Shown piece after piece: positions 1 through 13,500 of a stretch of 64,000 nucleotides of DNA. The notes under the pieces were generated by a model. That model ran no database searches, had not been told where the DNA came from, and was given only the letters and a program-made list of their open reading frames with translations. Within the stretch, counting starts at the first letter, position 1. Each line of letters opens with the position of its first letter. Both the position numbers and the translations under genes were made by a program. The DNA comes from Puffinus mauretanicus (Eukaryota > Chordata > Aves > Procellariiformes > Procellariidae), in assembly GCA_023333565.1 (NCBI GenBank), contig JAJKFH010001315.1, positions 2,208,501 to 2,272,500 on the forward strand. The letters are read 5' to 3'.

Positions 1-1
1 G

Positions 2-301
<300 letters not shown>

Positions 302-3300
302 TAGCTTCTTACTTTTATATAAAATTTCTTTTTAGGGCTTTTAGCCATCTCTGATTTCACGTTAAATACACCTTGTCACTTCATAGTACTGCACTACAAA
401 CTTCTCTACGTTTACATGACAGCATTCAAAAAAACAGTCCTGTGCACTCATGTGATTAAGCTGTAAGCATGCATATAACAACATGGAAAATGAATTGGTT
501 GAAGCTACCATTGTTTGCGGTCACTAGATTTTGAATTGTGCTTTTGAGAATGATTGGATTGATAAATATGGCAAAAAGGCCAGTTATGTACTAGCATGGT
601 CAAGTATTACAATGCTATTGAATGTATCTGAGTGTGCTTGAATCTGTGACTCAGATGCAACAAAGCATTTAGGCTTAAAACAGTGCTTTTGGCTCTTAGT
701 TTCAATGGGAAGTTAGAGATTAAAGTTCTTGGTTGAATCTTGGCCAAGTTTCCGAACACTAAAATGAAATGGGGCACTACAATAAAATGGTAAATGAGAG
801 AAAGTGGTGAGAGAACGTGACCAGCATTGGACTGAGCAGGACATCATTCAGTTTACAAAACAGCAAGCTGGGATCATATCCGGAAGGTGAGGAACAGCTT
901 CTATCACACACACTTTAAGGTCTGCTCAGAGGACAAAGAAGTCTCTTGGAAAATTCTTTGTATCTATCTGTGTTGTCCTGCTCTGTGGCCTTTCCAAGGT
1001 CTACGAGATCTGCTCCAGGAGCAAGTCTCTGTGTGTATAACAGAGCCAGTGAACACTGAATCAGGTAATTGGCTGAGCTGTAAAGCAGTCCTTTTGATGA
1101 AGAATGCTTCTCTGTTAGCTTCCCTAGAAATGGTTTATGCTGCAAAATATCAGCACACAAGTTATTTTTCACCACGGACACAAAATCAGTTATATACCAC
1201 AATACTTATTCCAGTTAACTAGAAAGGGAAAAATATTATCCCGGTAATCACTATGGCATTGGCAAATAGGAACAGTTACGATGCAATTTAATAATGAATG
1301 AAAAGAAAACTGACACATTCATTAGCCTATAAAGCAACTAGTGTTTCAGACTATTTGCTGCAAAAAAAAAAGAAAAAATTGAAAAACAGGTAGCTTTCAA
1401 TGCCTATAATTCATTAATGAAAATTCTGTGATATATCTGTATATTAGAGAGTAGGTTCTTTCTATCTTGGGGGAGCGGGGGAAGATTATATTATACTCCC
1501 AAGACTAACAGGAATTTTTAGTCCAAGTTGAGTATAAGACCTAGCAGAATATTAACTATATCTTAAACCGAGAATTTGATGATACTATGATCTTTTCCCA
1601 ACCCACAAGGGAATACTTGGTGAGTAAGTGGATTGTAGCAAGGCACGGAAAGGCAAAGAAATGTTGTAAACAGACCCATCAAAGATTGATACATACCTTT
1701 TAATCTACATTTTATATTTTTGCTTGATAGGTTCTTTACAGTACTTAAAACAAGAGAAAGGCTCAGTGTCTATTAAAAAGATTTGTTAAACTGTTACCAC
1801 ACAGGATTAACAATGCTTTTACAAGTCTAATTCAGAGGCTAATAAATATTTATTTCTGCTAGTGTTAGTTTAAATGTCAGCATTGAAAAACTCATTTAAT
1901 ACAGATTGATACTATGGAAAAATATAGAAATTAACAACTAATCAAGCAGCCCATATTCAGACAACATTCTAATTGTAAAGTCAGTATTTGTCTTAACTAA
2001 CTAAGAGGTAGGGTACTAAAGCCCAAGTTATAAAAATAAATGTCACACCTATGATCAGTATTAAGAGTTTATAAAATTATGCTTATTTTAAAATATATTT
2101 TATGAGTTTCAGTGGCTTGACATTTAAAAATATCTAATACACTATAAGGGCTATTAAAAGAATTCTTAACATTTGATTTGACTTTGAAAAGTAAGTATAA
2201 AAATGGCATCCACTTACTTATCAGGTCTGTTCCCTGAGTATTTTCAGTACCATGTTTATGTCTTGTATTCAATATAACAAGTTTCTATTTCGTCTTTCAC
2301 CTTTTAAAGCAGAGTCAGTAAATATTTCAGTGAATAATCTGAAATTTCTTTTTTGTGCTGGTTACTAGCAATACACAGATTGATGTACAGCTTCCAGATT
2401 GAGGTTATACATCAGGCAGTCAGAGGAACAATTTTTTTTTACTTCCAAATATAGCAGAGTCAATTGGAACTCTTTAACAAATATAAACAACATCATTCTC
2501 AAATGCCATCTTTTATGGGGAGACTTTTCATGGTAGCACTTGCAAATTTTAAAACATAAGAATAAAATAGCAGCAAGGAAATCTGTTGTTAAATCTCTCA
2601 GTGCCCTTATATAATCCTGCTGGGTTTATTTATTGTAGCATGTACTATAGAGTGAACCATTAAGGCAGGAAAAAGTTGTAATATGTACTCTGGTTTTACC
2701 TTTAGTATACTAGTCTGTTATTCTTGCTCTGTAGATGCAAGAAAAGGCAGGGTTTACAAAAGAATAGGATATAAATCAGTCATTTTAAATGATGATATAT
2801 CCCCACTTTCTGTCCTGAAGAAAATAAAAGAATTAAGTCAGTCATTAATATGTATTTATACTTTTATAGCAAGTATAAAATACATTAAAACCAGAAGCAT
2901 CCTTTGAACAAACAGAATTCTAGAATACTATTCTTTCCCCCTTTACCCTCTGCCTTTCAATTTTTACATTATGATATATTTCTATTTCTCTAAAGATGCA
3001 GGATGATGAAAATGGGGGGAACGATAGATCACTTCAATTAGCAAAACATAATTTTGAAATAATTTTATGCCAAGAAGATTGTGTATAGTTTCTGTCATAA
3101 TCCCAATGAAGCTGTGATAACATAGTTGCAATTTTGGATTGGTTTCTTTTGAAGAATCAGGACCCTATGTTTTCAGGACCAAATTTTCAGAAATTGGTTT
3201 CAGGTAATTAGACTTGTATAAATGAGTAGCTAGAAGCCAGCACCAGAAAAAGATGACAAATTAATTGCCTGCAGCTTGTTTGAAAATGCTATTGAGTTCT

Positions 3301-3690
3301 GGTCAGTTACTGGTCTTCAAGTTCAGATAGCTGGTAATAGTTTGTTGTGCAAATGATTGCACTTACAAAATTATGTACATAGCTTCAAAGCCTGGGCTTA
3401 GGCCTTTTTGAAAATGTGTCATTTAAATCTCAGAAAGCTTTGTATTTGGTTAGAGACACAGAATTGAAAATTGCCTCTGTTCCTATTCTGCTGTTCAAAA
3501 AAATCTCCTACAAAGCTTTAAAAGTGCTCACAGAGATTCACTCATCAGAAGGACCAAAACAAAAACATGCAGCACTCTGGCACAGTCAAACTTTGTCATT
3601 TGCTAAAGCTTTAAGGTTAGGCTATACTTTTGAGATGATACCGTTCTATGGACATCTACAATTACGGAGTTATTTCAGTTTGTGTACTGT

Positions 3691-4243
3691 TGTGGGTTAG
3701 GGTAGGCAGGTAAGCACCACGCAGCCACCCCCTCACTCCCCTCCAGCAGGATGGGGAAGAGAATCAGAAGGGTAAAAGTGAGAAAACTCATGGGTTGAGA
3801 CAGTTTAATAAGTAAAGGAAAAGCCATGTGCGTGAGCAAAGCAAAATAAGGAATTCATTCACTACTTCCCATTGGCAGGCAGATGTTTAGCCATTTCCAG
3901 GAAAGCAGGGCTTCAGCACGTTGACAGTTACTTGGGAAGACAAATGCCAAAAGTCCGAACATTTCCCCTTCCTCCTTCTTCCCCCCGCTTTTATTGCTGA
4001 GCATGATGTCATATGGTGTGGAATATCCCTTTGGTCAGTTGGGGTCAGCTGTCCTGGCTGTGCCCCCTCTTGCGTACCCCCAGCCTACTTGCTGGTGGGC
4101 CAGCATAAGAAACAGAAAAGGCCTTGGTGCTGTAGAAGCACTGTTCAGCAATAAAACATCTCTGTGTTATCAGCACTGTTTTGGTCACAAATCCAAAACA
4201 CAGTGCCGTGCGAACTAAAATTAACTCTGGCTCAGCCAGTACA
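3691..4243 (+). mobile_element. Solo LTR-like element, copy 1 (avian ERVL-type, tentative family)
   Basis: The segment starts TGTGGGTTAG and contains AAGCACCACGCAGCC, then a GGATGGGG block, TTTAATA, and the block GTCATATGGTGTGGAATATC followed by CCTTTGGTCAGTTGGG. An AATAAA at 4150-4155 fits an LTR polyadenylation signal. It ends near CAGCCAGTACA. The same ordered blocks recur at 23981-24572, so this is an interspersed element. The blocks resemble a common bird ERVL-type LTR, recalled from memory. No internal retroviral genes lie next to it, so it looks like a solo LTR. No clear target duplication was found. Short open frames inside it are not genes. Confidence 0.7.
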
Positions 4244-5144
4244 GTGCACGCACGGCAAAAAGTCATTGTATCAGAGTTGACTTTTTCTACTCCACCTAGT
4301 GCTGATCAGGTGTAGTCTGACTGACGAAAAGCAAGAAGTAACTGTGTCAGTGGTTTCACAGAGTAAACAAAAACACCAGGGAAGGGAAGAGAATTGGGAA
4401 AATCCAGAAAATAGGCTACAGAGCTCTTTCTATGTGATATAAGCAAAAGTAAAATCATACAAAAATTGGCTTTGTTTAGAGGATATGACTTTTTCCAGGC
4501 AAGCCATGTTTACCTTAAACAAAAAAGAGTACTTAAAATTTGCATTGCTAGAGCTACTTGTATTTATCTTAGTATTTCGAACTAGCATGATTGCCTGGAA
4601 GATTTGCTTTGATTTAAGGCTTTAAATGAACCTGAAAATGCTATATAATTTATAATTCTGAAGTGAAAACACTTCAGAAAATCTTTGTAGAAAAAATATA
4701 GGCAGAAATGTGTTAATTTCATTGGAGAAAAATATATGAAGTCAAGATAGGACATATACCCAATTAATAATCACAACATATCTGCTAGACCCAAGGATAT
4801 ACCCCTATCTCCCCATTTACTTACCCACGAAGCATATTCATTGAGATCTGAGAGGAAGCAGAATTTAATATAACATTTTTATGTTTATATTCCATTCCCA
4901 CTCTTCTGTAGATTTTCAGGCAACTGTGTATTTGCAGTAGGAAACCAGAATTAGACCCCCAAAATAAATGACATGAGTCATCGCCTACTTCCTGGGAATT
5001 ATGGTACTTTAGCACCTCTTATAATAAGCCTTTTATTCCCTTCTTATTTCTAAATCAAAGTTTTACAAGTTGAATCCACATCATTTATCCTAATATAGAC
5101 CACAGTTTGTATGCAAAATGTGTACATTCTTAAAAATGTATTAT

Positions 5145-5330
5145 TTACCCTTGGAGACGTTACAGGCTATTGATCAAATCCATATTTAGGCACTTGGATT
5201 TGACTTGATAAGCCATAACGACCCCTTTGGAGGTGTTACGGTCTGCTGTATTTAGGGACTGTTAAATATGTGGATTATTGACACAATAGAGTGTAACAAC
5301 TCCTCTGGAGCTGTTACGGTTCATCATTTA
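5145..5330. repeat. Degenerate ~77-bp tandem repeat with inverted-repeat junctions
   Basis: A GGAG..GTTAC core occurs three times, with GGAG starting at 5153, 5229 and 5307 (spacings 76 and 78). The third junction is a near-perfect inverted repeat: GTAACAACTCC (5293-5303), TCT, GGAGCTGTTAC (5307-5317), 10 of 11 positions pairing. The second junction (ATAACGACCCC / GGAGGTGTTAC) is a weaker version. Between the cores the copies are highly diverged. It could be an old minisatellite or the remains of a small palindromic transposon. Confidence 0.5.
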
Positions 5331-7030
5331 TATGAAGCTTCTGCACATGCGTACAAACTTTGCGTGATAAAAACACTTCAGGAAGTCTTTGCAGCAAAAG
5401 TTACTAGTCATGCATAATCTCCTTTTCACTGCCTACAACCCTGCAATGACTCCATCATTGTTTTGCTTTTTTCTAAATGCAAACAGTACTGGATTATGTT
5501 GCCGACAGTTTTTTACCAGCTTTTTTCTCCCCATACGTTCAGTATTATAGACAGAACAACTGCATGAGGCAGGAGACACACTGTTTTTTCTGCAAATGCA
5601 GGGTATTTCTCAGCAATCACCAAGAGAAGCACCTTGTTATTGGCATCCTTGTTATTAGTCATTTCGCAATTCAGTTTAAAAAAAAAAGCACATAGTTAAG
5701 AAAATACTTTTCCAGTGCGTCCTGCATTCAATTATCTTTTCTCCTTTTACCTAAAGTAATCATGACCACTCTTAAATTGAGAACACGAATAAATTGGTCA
5801 AAAGGGCCTTGTGGATTTTTATAAATATTTATGAATAAGTGGTTTAGATTTGCAGGGACTGATATATTCTCATTCGCTTTTATCTTTTAAGAAAAACTTC
5901 TTAGATTTTCTTTTTTCCTTTAGTTTCCTATAGAAGAATATTTGTAACTTGTAAATAAGAGGTCAATGCTTATATTTCAGTCTGCTGGGAGACATAACAG
6001 AAACTATAAGGATTTTCAATTGGATCCTTATTTCTGTTGGTTAAATCTTAGTTCTATTTGTAATTGAAGGGCAAATACCTCATAATTAGGCCAAAAAATG
6101 GAAAACAATATCAACAGCAAATGACTAGTTTTGCAAAGTTACTAGTTTTATTACGGTATTGTCTCGATAGTCATTGTACCAAGTTCTGTTCTCACTGCAA
6201 CTGAAGGATGGTCCCGCCCCGTATAGCTTACACTTCAGTATAATTTAATTTAAGTTTGAATATATATATTTAGATTCTATAATAGAAAATCTGGAACTGT
6301 ATAGAGAGAAAAAAGAAAGACACTGGTTTACTTAAGGAACTGTTAGCGTGGTCTCACTTTCTTGCAAGAATATAGGCAATTTATTCAACTCAGTGGGAGT
6401 GTATTCCATCTGTCTAATGAAGAATCTGATTTCCACAAAGAGACACTGCAACTGGGAAACTGTTTTTCCTGAATACGTCATTCTGCTCAGTCGACAAACC
6501 TTTCCCTGGGGAGTTTCTGAGACGTAGAAGGACATGTTGCATAGAGACAACCTCTTTACTGTTCCATCATTTTATAACAGATAAATGATTTGTCTGAGTT
6601 AAATGCCCCAGAATAGGGAAAAGTTTCAAATAAAAATCCCAGCAGTCCTCATAATTCTTACAAAACAAATGTCCTTTATACTTTACTGTGAATTTGGCCA
6701 ATTTAGTAATCTGCTTGTAGCTGTACATAATGTATGTAAGTAATGATTTTTTTATATTGGGTGTTCAGAGTTAACTTCCTAAAGCCATATTTGTGCACCA
6801 GTATTTTATTCTAAAAAAACTTTATTTAAAAACAAAAAGAAAGAAATATAAAAATATTTTGTTCCAAAAGTTTTTGAAACTGCAATAATTTTGCAATTTC
6901 ATTTTTAGGCTTAGGGTTTATCCTAGCTACATGAAAAATGTGCTTTCATTTTCTATCAACTGTAATATTTCCTTAATAATTTTGAAAGAAAAATAGTGAC
7001 TCAAGTGAAAATTTTCTAAAGTAGCTGCAA

Positions 7031-7076
7031 TGCAGGAGCCTAAGTCCCACTGAACTAGCTCTGAAAATTTTACCCC
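7031..7076. repeat. Fragment of an ancient amniote interspersed repeat (possible)
   Basis: The blocks AGGAGCCTAAGTCCCA and TGAAAATTTTACCCC in this order resemble a repeat that is common in bird and turtle genomes. The match is from memory, is short and has no family name I can give with confidence. Confidence 0.35.
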
Positions 7077-8959
7077 AAGGCAGACAAGCAGATTTGCAAC
7101 TGCGTGTACAGTAACAGTCTCTTTTCAGTGAAATTCAGCAGTTTTGTATCCTTCTCCAGCACTTTTTACAATAATTTGGACAATTCAGAATTTCAGCTGA
7201 TGTAATACTGCCCCCTTTTATTAGAACGGGAAAACATGCTGGACTTCAAACATTTAGTTTTGTAGCTGGAGAAATTATGTGTATTTATGCTGTTGCTTCC
7301 AATATTTGAAATTGCATGACAGGATAAGCTAAAGCATGAAATCAGTATAAGTTTATAACAGTGAATGAGGGGAAAAAAGTAATGATTCCAAGCAACATTT
7401 TTGCAGGGTGTATTGTGTGTGTTATGACTGGACTTCCTAGGCAGCATATCACGCCGGGGAATTCCCTGCTATTTTTTCAAGAAGTTCAAGGTGTTGATGA
7501 TTTTTGCTTTTGTATGAATTTCATTGTCATATGTGCTTGCATTGGTTTTCTAAATCAGTGTATTTATAGGATAACAGTAGGGAACAGAGAGCATTGTAAT
7601 TTTTTTTCTTTCTTTTTTTTCTTTCTATTGTGAGGTTTGATCAGGAATTAGATGCATCTTTGAATAGCTGAATGATTTTAATATCTCAGACACAGAGAAG
7701 TGTTGCAGTGAATTTATCTCTACAATTAGAACTTTAAAATGTAATTTGAAATTAAATTCAAAACAGAGCATCTTGGAAAAAAGAAATTAATTCCTGGGTC
7801 TCCAACCATATCTTTTAAAGAGAAATGTTTCCATTATAAACAAACAAGAAAAAAAAAATCTGACTTTCAATATAACCCTGAAGCCTGTACTATATCACTA
7901 GCTTTTGTAGATATCACAGGAAATAAAATCAGGCTTAGAAATTGTACCCGTACTTAAAGAAATGTTTTATCTGATCTCTATGTATTTAGTGAGGAAGGTG
8001 ATGGAAGTTGTAACTGCACATGCACAAAGGGGTCAAATACAGCCATAACGATGGTACTCATGTTATAAGAGTTATGGGAGGAAAATACCATTGCTAACTT
8101 TAGCCTCTGTAGGAGAACATAGCTCCATTATCAAGGCCAGGTTCATAATGGGAACCAGGTGCAGAAGGCTGTGGGTATGAAATCTTGTCAGGTCTGTTCC
8201 TCAAATTCAAGAGAGAGAAATATTAAAGCTGCTCATGAAACGTTAACTTTCTGTCTCTACGTAGCACATGATTCAGCCTTTAACTGATCACATGCTATTG
8301 CTCAAATACTACTATTTACACCTAAATATTAATACTCATGCCTACCAATATACGTACAATTTTTTTTTTCAGACTTACTTTGTATGTTATGTGTTGAAAG
8401 ACATAAAAATAATGTATTTGAAATTTACATTAAAAATACATGTTCACTGAAACTGTGGAACTGACAGCAAAAAGACAAAAAGACATAGTGCAAAATCTCT
8501 GGCATATGTAGGTCATCTAAATTTACAGATAAGTTAGCTTTGTCACCAGCTTACTAGGGATCCAGTTTTGCACCTATGGAAGAATTTACTGTGCAGACCT
8601 TTATTTTTAAGCATTTTGCTCAATTTTCTTACTTTCCAAAATTGTCTTGATAAAGTTGGTAGTTTGTGCATTTCTGTTCCAACATATTGCAGTTAAATGC
8701 TTAGTCCCTCAAATTATGTAGAGGCTGATTAAAATAAAGTCTAAATTATTTGTCTATTGATTAAATTATCAAAATCAATTAATTAAGTGAAAAACATGCA
8801 ATCTTCGCAAGGTATAAATCATGGAAACTTTATTGGACCATAAATTTAAAAAAAGTTGGACCAGTTCAATAATGATCTACATATGTAAGAAATTAAAAGA
8901 AAATGTACCTAAACATAAAGAATCTATATGAAACATTATTATTTGAATAACTATATGCA

Positions 8960-9012
8960 CATATATATACAGGTGTGTATGTGTGTATATATAGACACAC
9001 ACACACACACAG
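8960..9012. repeat. TG/TA/CA microsatellite
   Basis: Interrupted GT and TA dinucleotides are followed by a run of about nine CA units ending near 9011. It is a simple sequence repeat with no coding content. Confidence 0.9.
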
Positions 9013-9296
9013 TGTAGTGAAGAAACTTCCCATATTAGGTGAAATTTTAAAGTTTTTCATGCTTCCAGTTCAATCCAAGAGTACTTGGCAATAGGGTATT
9101 ATTTTCAGGAAAGAAACCAGCACACTCTTTTGGTATTAATAGCTATTTTTGCATTTGAATATTGGCTACTAGAGTTTCTGCCACTACCTATGCTTAATAG
9201 TATGCTTGTATGGTCGCTGAACACAACTATGGTTTTTTATTTCTGTTGTCAGGGCTACTTGAAGGGGTTGCCTAGCTGCAGGTTTTAGACCTCATT

Positions 9297-9336
9297 AATA
9301 ATGATGATGATGATAATAATAATAATAATAATAAAA
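9297..9336. repeat. ATG/ATA trinucleotide microsatellite
   Basis: Several ATG units grade into a run of AAT/ATA units, ending in AAAAAGGGG. It is a simple sequence repeat in the intron. Confidence 0.9.
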
Positions 9337-10553
9337 AGGGGATTTGGCCCCTTTCTTCTATTGCCTTTCTAGCTCAAGAAAAAATGCCAAATACACTGCT
9401 TTTTCACTTGCATGGGGTATTTCCTGTGAAAAGGATAAAAGCTTTGCTCTGTTTTGGTCTTCTCCCTTAAATCTTAGAGCAACAAAAAATCCCAAAGGAA
9501 CAGAATTAGATTAAAATGAGTCTCGAGGGTGAATGTTGGAAAATATGCACAAACCAACAAGGATAATTTTTCCCAAAGGATGATGTTCTGCCATAAAGGA
9601 TAGTGTCTTTGTGATGACTGTAACAGCATAATGATTGTATCTTATGTACAATACATTTCCTAAGCTACGCAGGAGACTTTGCAGATATATACTGAAATGT
9701 ATTCCATGTTTTTGTCAGCTTCTCCACAAAACAATAAAGATAGGTTGAAAATTATTGTTCGAACATAAATTTTCTAGGACAGGAATATATTCATTGATTT
9801 AAATTGTGGGTCAGAATGGCAGCTGCACAATCCTATCATATCACTTCTTCAATTGTCTTGAGAACTACAGAATACATTTGCATATTATTTCACACTTAGA
9901 TCCAAGCAGAGACATCCACAAAAGTTACTGCCATTTATTTCCAAGACCTGTGTATTCCTCTAAGTAAATTCACAACACCAAATACATTGCCAATATAACT
10001 CTTTAAACTGCAGTAGATTAAGTACAGCAAGGATAAATTGGGATTACTTTCTCTGATACTTCATTACTTTCTAAAATTAAAAATGTCTCCTGTTTCTCAG
10101 GTATCATTAGGCTGCATCAGTAGGTATGATAAATTGAAATACACTCCCTGTTGTTGAAGGATATTTACTTAGCTGCCTGTTTGTGGGATTATACGGTACT
10201 TTGTGCTGGCTTAACTGTTTTGCTTCAAACAAAAGAATAAGCATGCTAGCAGGTAAAATTGTCTTCTTTTATCTCATGAAAAGACTTGAGCAAATAATGC
10301 AAAACAGTATTTGCAAATGTTTGTTTGAAATCTGATTAACGGAGTTTGACCATGCTTATTCCTTCCTTTGTTTTCTTTTCACAAATATTCATGCAAATGG
10401 ATCTTTATTGCATTTATTTGCATATGAACATGGACATTTGTGCACAATTAGGCATTTGCTGTTTATGCCCAAATTGCTTACCCCCTGTTCATAAAAAACA
10501 GAGGCTTTGATGCAGCACACTTCAAACTCCATGCTGACCCAATGAGGAACGCA

Positions 10554-10583
10554 GTATCAGGGGGCTCTTCCAGCCCCTGATAC
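10554..10583. repeat. Perfect 10-bp stem inverted repeat
   Basis: GTATCAGGGG (10554-10563) pairs perfectly with CCCCTGATAC (10574-10583) across a 10-base loop. It lies in a locally GC-richer part of intron A. Function is unknown. Confidence 0.75.
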
Positions 10584-13500
10584 AGTGTCAATGCTAATTA
10601 TAGATCTTTACAACAACTCTGTGAACTCTGCAGCGATTTAATCTAGGGGTCCTGCAGGCCTTGCTGCGCTATGCCTTACCACTGCCATCTTTTTCCTACC
10701 AATGGTATGCCAGAGGCAGGTTCATCCATTTTTCTGTGGTGTTGAAGCTAACGGATACAGGGGTTGATAGATAGAAGTAAAGGCTTTCCACTACCTGGGA
10801 GGTCTTTTGGCTGAGAGAATTCCCAGTTGCTTTTTTCAGGTAGTTTCAGCAATACTTATCACTGAGTCAGGCACTGAAAACAATATAATTTGTCTTAGGT
10901 GGCCAACTACAGCATAAATCACAAGCAGCAAACTATTGAACATTTAAGTGCATGGTTCATGCATAACTCAAAAGTTACATTGTTAGAACACTTACAAGTT
11001 ACTCATACATGTATAGAAATTGCTGATCCTCCAGGGGTAGTTTGAAAAGATAAGAAAGACTATATTTGTTGGATAAATTGTTCACTGCACATAGCTTGTC
11101 CATCTGTAGTAACATAATACTAACTCCATAAACAGGTCTATCTCAATTGGAAATGTGTAACAGGGTAATAAATGATATTCACCATCAGATTACTCGTACT
11201 AAAATCATGTTCAAGTCATAGTAAGCTGTTATAACACTACTTAAAACCTAAAGTATGCCTAACCCACAAGCTGAAATTGCCCAGCTTACATCCTGAAAAT
11301 CTACAGACAACATTAATTTCCCAGTATTTCACTTTTATGCCTGTGGCCTCTAACATGTTGCAAATGCTTCTATAAGAAAGGCTGGAAAAACATATCAAAT
11401 TTCTGTTCTCTTCCACTTGCTGACATTCATTAACTGAGGGAGAACACTGAGACAAGGTTTTGGAAAGATCTCCTCTTCACCTCCACCCCTTCCAAAGCAA
11501 TTTATTAAACAGCCAGTAAGAGAAGTGGACACTTACGGTTTGATGTCAGATCTGTGTTGCTGGGTGCATGCTTTCACTGTTATCTTGCCAAAGGCTTCTT
11601 GACATAGCAGGCAATGGATGCATTCTTACCTCACTGCCATTTTCTTTGCATCCTTGAGTTAGATTGTTAAGTAACAATTTCATTATATGGCTCCTATTCA
11701 GATAAGCTATCTTTTTATATACGTACAGATTCTTGCTTAGTGCATCCTACTTTTACATGCTTGTTCCCTTCCATTTTGGATACCAGTATGAATAGAAGCC
11801 ATCACTGGGAGGATATGAGTTAGAACTGTACACAAAGTGAGTCACTGACACATCATATACTATAAAACTTATTGGTCTGTCAAGGGTTCAGCAGGTTGCC
11901 AAAACATATTCAGTTGCCAGCTCTTTGCCAGAATTCTGTTCCTCGCCTTGTGCCACTCAAGCTCTTTTAATACTCATGAATAACATTAGGTTGTATGGCT
12001 GCACTCTTCCTCCCAAGGGATTCCCCTTTATCAAGGGATTACCTGCATGACCTTTGTTTAATTCCTGTGTTTTATTCTTCAATATCACACTACAGGTCAT
12101 ACTACCTCCTGACAAATGTCTCATTGATGAAGTGTATGTCAACTCTTTGTTTCCCTTCAGAAATAACCCAAAATTTATAAATACAAGAAAGATATTTTCC
12201 TGCAAAGTATTGCTCCCACCCTCTTTCACCCAAGGTTTATTTTTTCTCTTTCTTTGTGAGGAACGGGCTGAGTTAATATTCACAGTTATAGACTGACAAT
12301 ATATAGACCAGGATACCTATCAGTCCTCTGCACTAAATAGCATGCTCTGCTATGTAGGATTTCCATTCCATTCAGCGCAAAAGCCATCCGTAGTTTATCA
12401 GTATATACTCACTACCATTGTCAGGCAAAAGTAATGAACTGCAGTATGGGAAATTTGTAGTGAATGTGTGAGTTATCCTATAAGGGAAGGAGATGAAGTG
12501 TACTACTTTCTTGTTTTATCAAGTGATTTCCCTTTATCTCCATCTATGCCATATTACTGTAGCTACCTGGGAATATGTGTTATGAGAACATAAAGAACCC
12601 AGTTAAAAGGGGAAAAAAGCACCCAATTTCCTGTTCGTGACCCCATTTAAGTTCTCTTAATGTAAAGCATTTGCTATGTTGAGGATGGCTTTCAGTATAT
12701 GTGCCTCTCTGAATTAGGACCCACATTACTTACTCATCTTTCAACCGTTCTGAGATTCCACTCCTGCAGTATTAGGAATGCTCCTAGCGTGGTGCAGACT
12801 ACGGTTTAGGTAATGGAAGTCTCTATCATTCTCTTATCATAAGAGAGAGGGAAATTTTCTTGCAGTGTTTGCAATGATCTGCTAGCTCAGGTCTCCTTTC
12901 CTTTTTTCCCTGCTGCTGCTCTTCCCTGCTGCTTACCCTCACTGTGCTTTTGCTGGGACTCTTGTAGTGTCTCATGGAAACAACATCCTCATATTACTGT
13001 TGTGTGTCACATCTTAATTAATTAATAGGATACCACACAATTTCCACAGTAGAATTCCCACTAACATCTTGCACGCTGAAAAGTGAATATTATTTCACAT
13101 ATTTTTGCTATATAGTGGGTATGTTCTCTATCCAGTTGCATTCTTGTTGCTAAATCTGCCTTGAATTTGAGTTCACAACTAAGTTAAACACTGAACATTT
13201 TCCATAAGCAAAATGCACAATTTATCATGTTTATGATTGCTTGGAGGTAGCAAAGGAGTAGAGATAAAATTGAAAACTGCATTCTAAGTTACTCATTCAT
13301 GTTATTTTTTTCTTTAATATTTCTATTTTGTTAGTCATGAAAGTACTCATTTAGGATCAGACCCTTTTAGGCCGTGCTTTGAACTAAACCAAAGCAGGTA
13401 TAGTTCCTGAGATGAAGATCTTGAATAGATTTGAAAGGCAAGAGCTAAGTTCCACACACTGCCCCTTCAGTGCAAAGAGGTTCTCAGCAACCTGCAGCTC

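Noticed and set aside
3921..4266. Several short frames inside the first LTR-like element
   Set aside because: The similar blocks in the second copy show these are shared non-coding LTR sequence; the frames are broken there.
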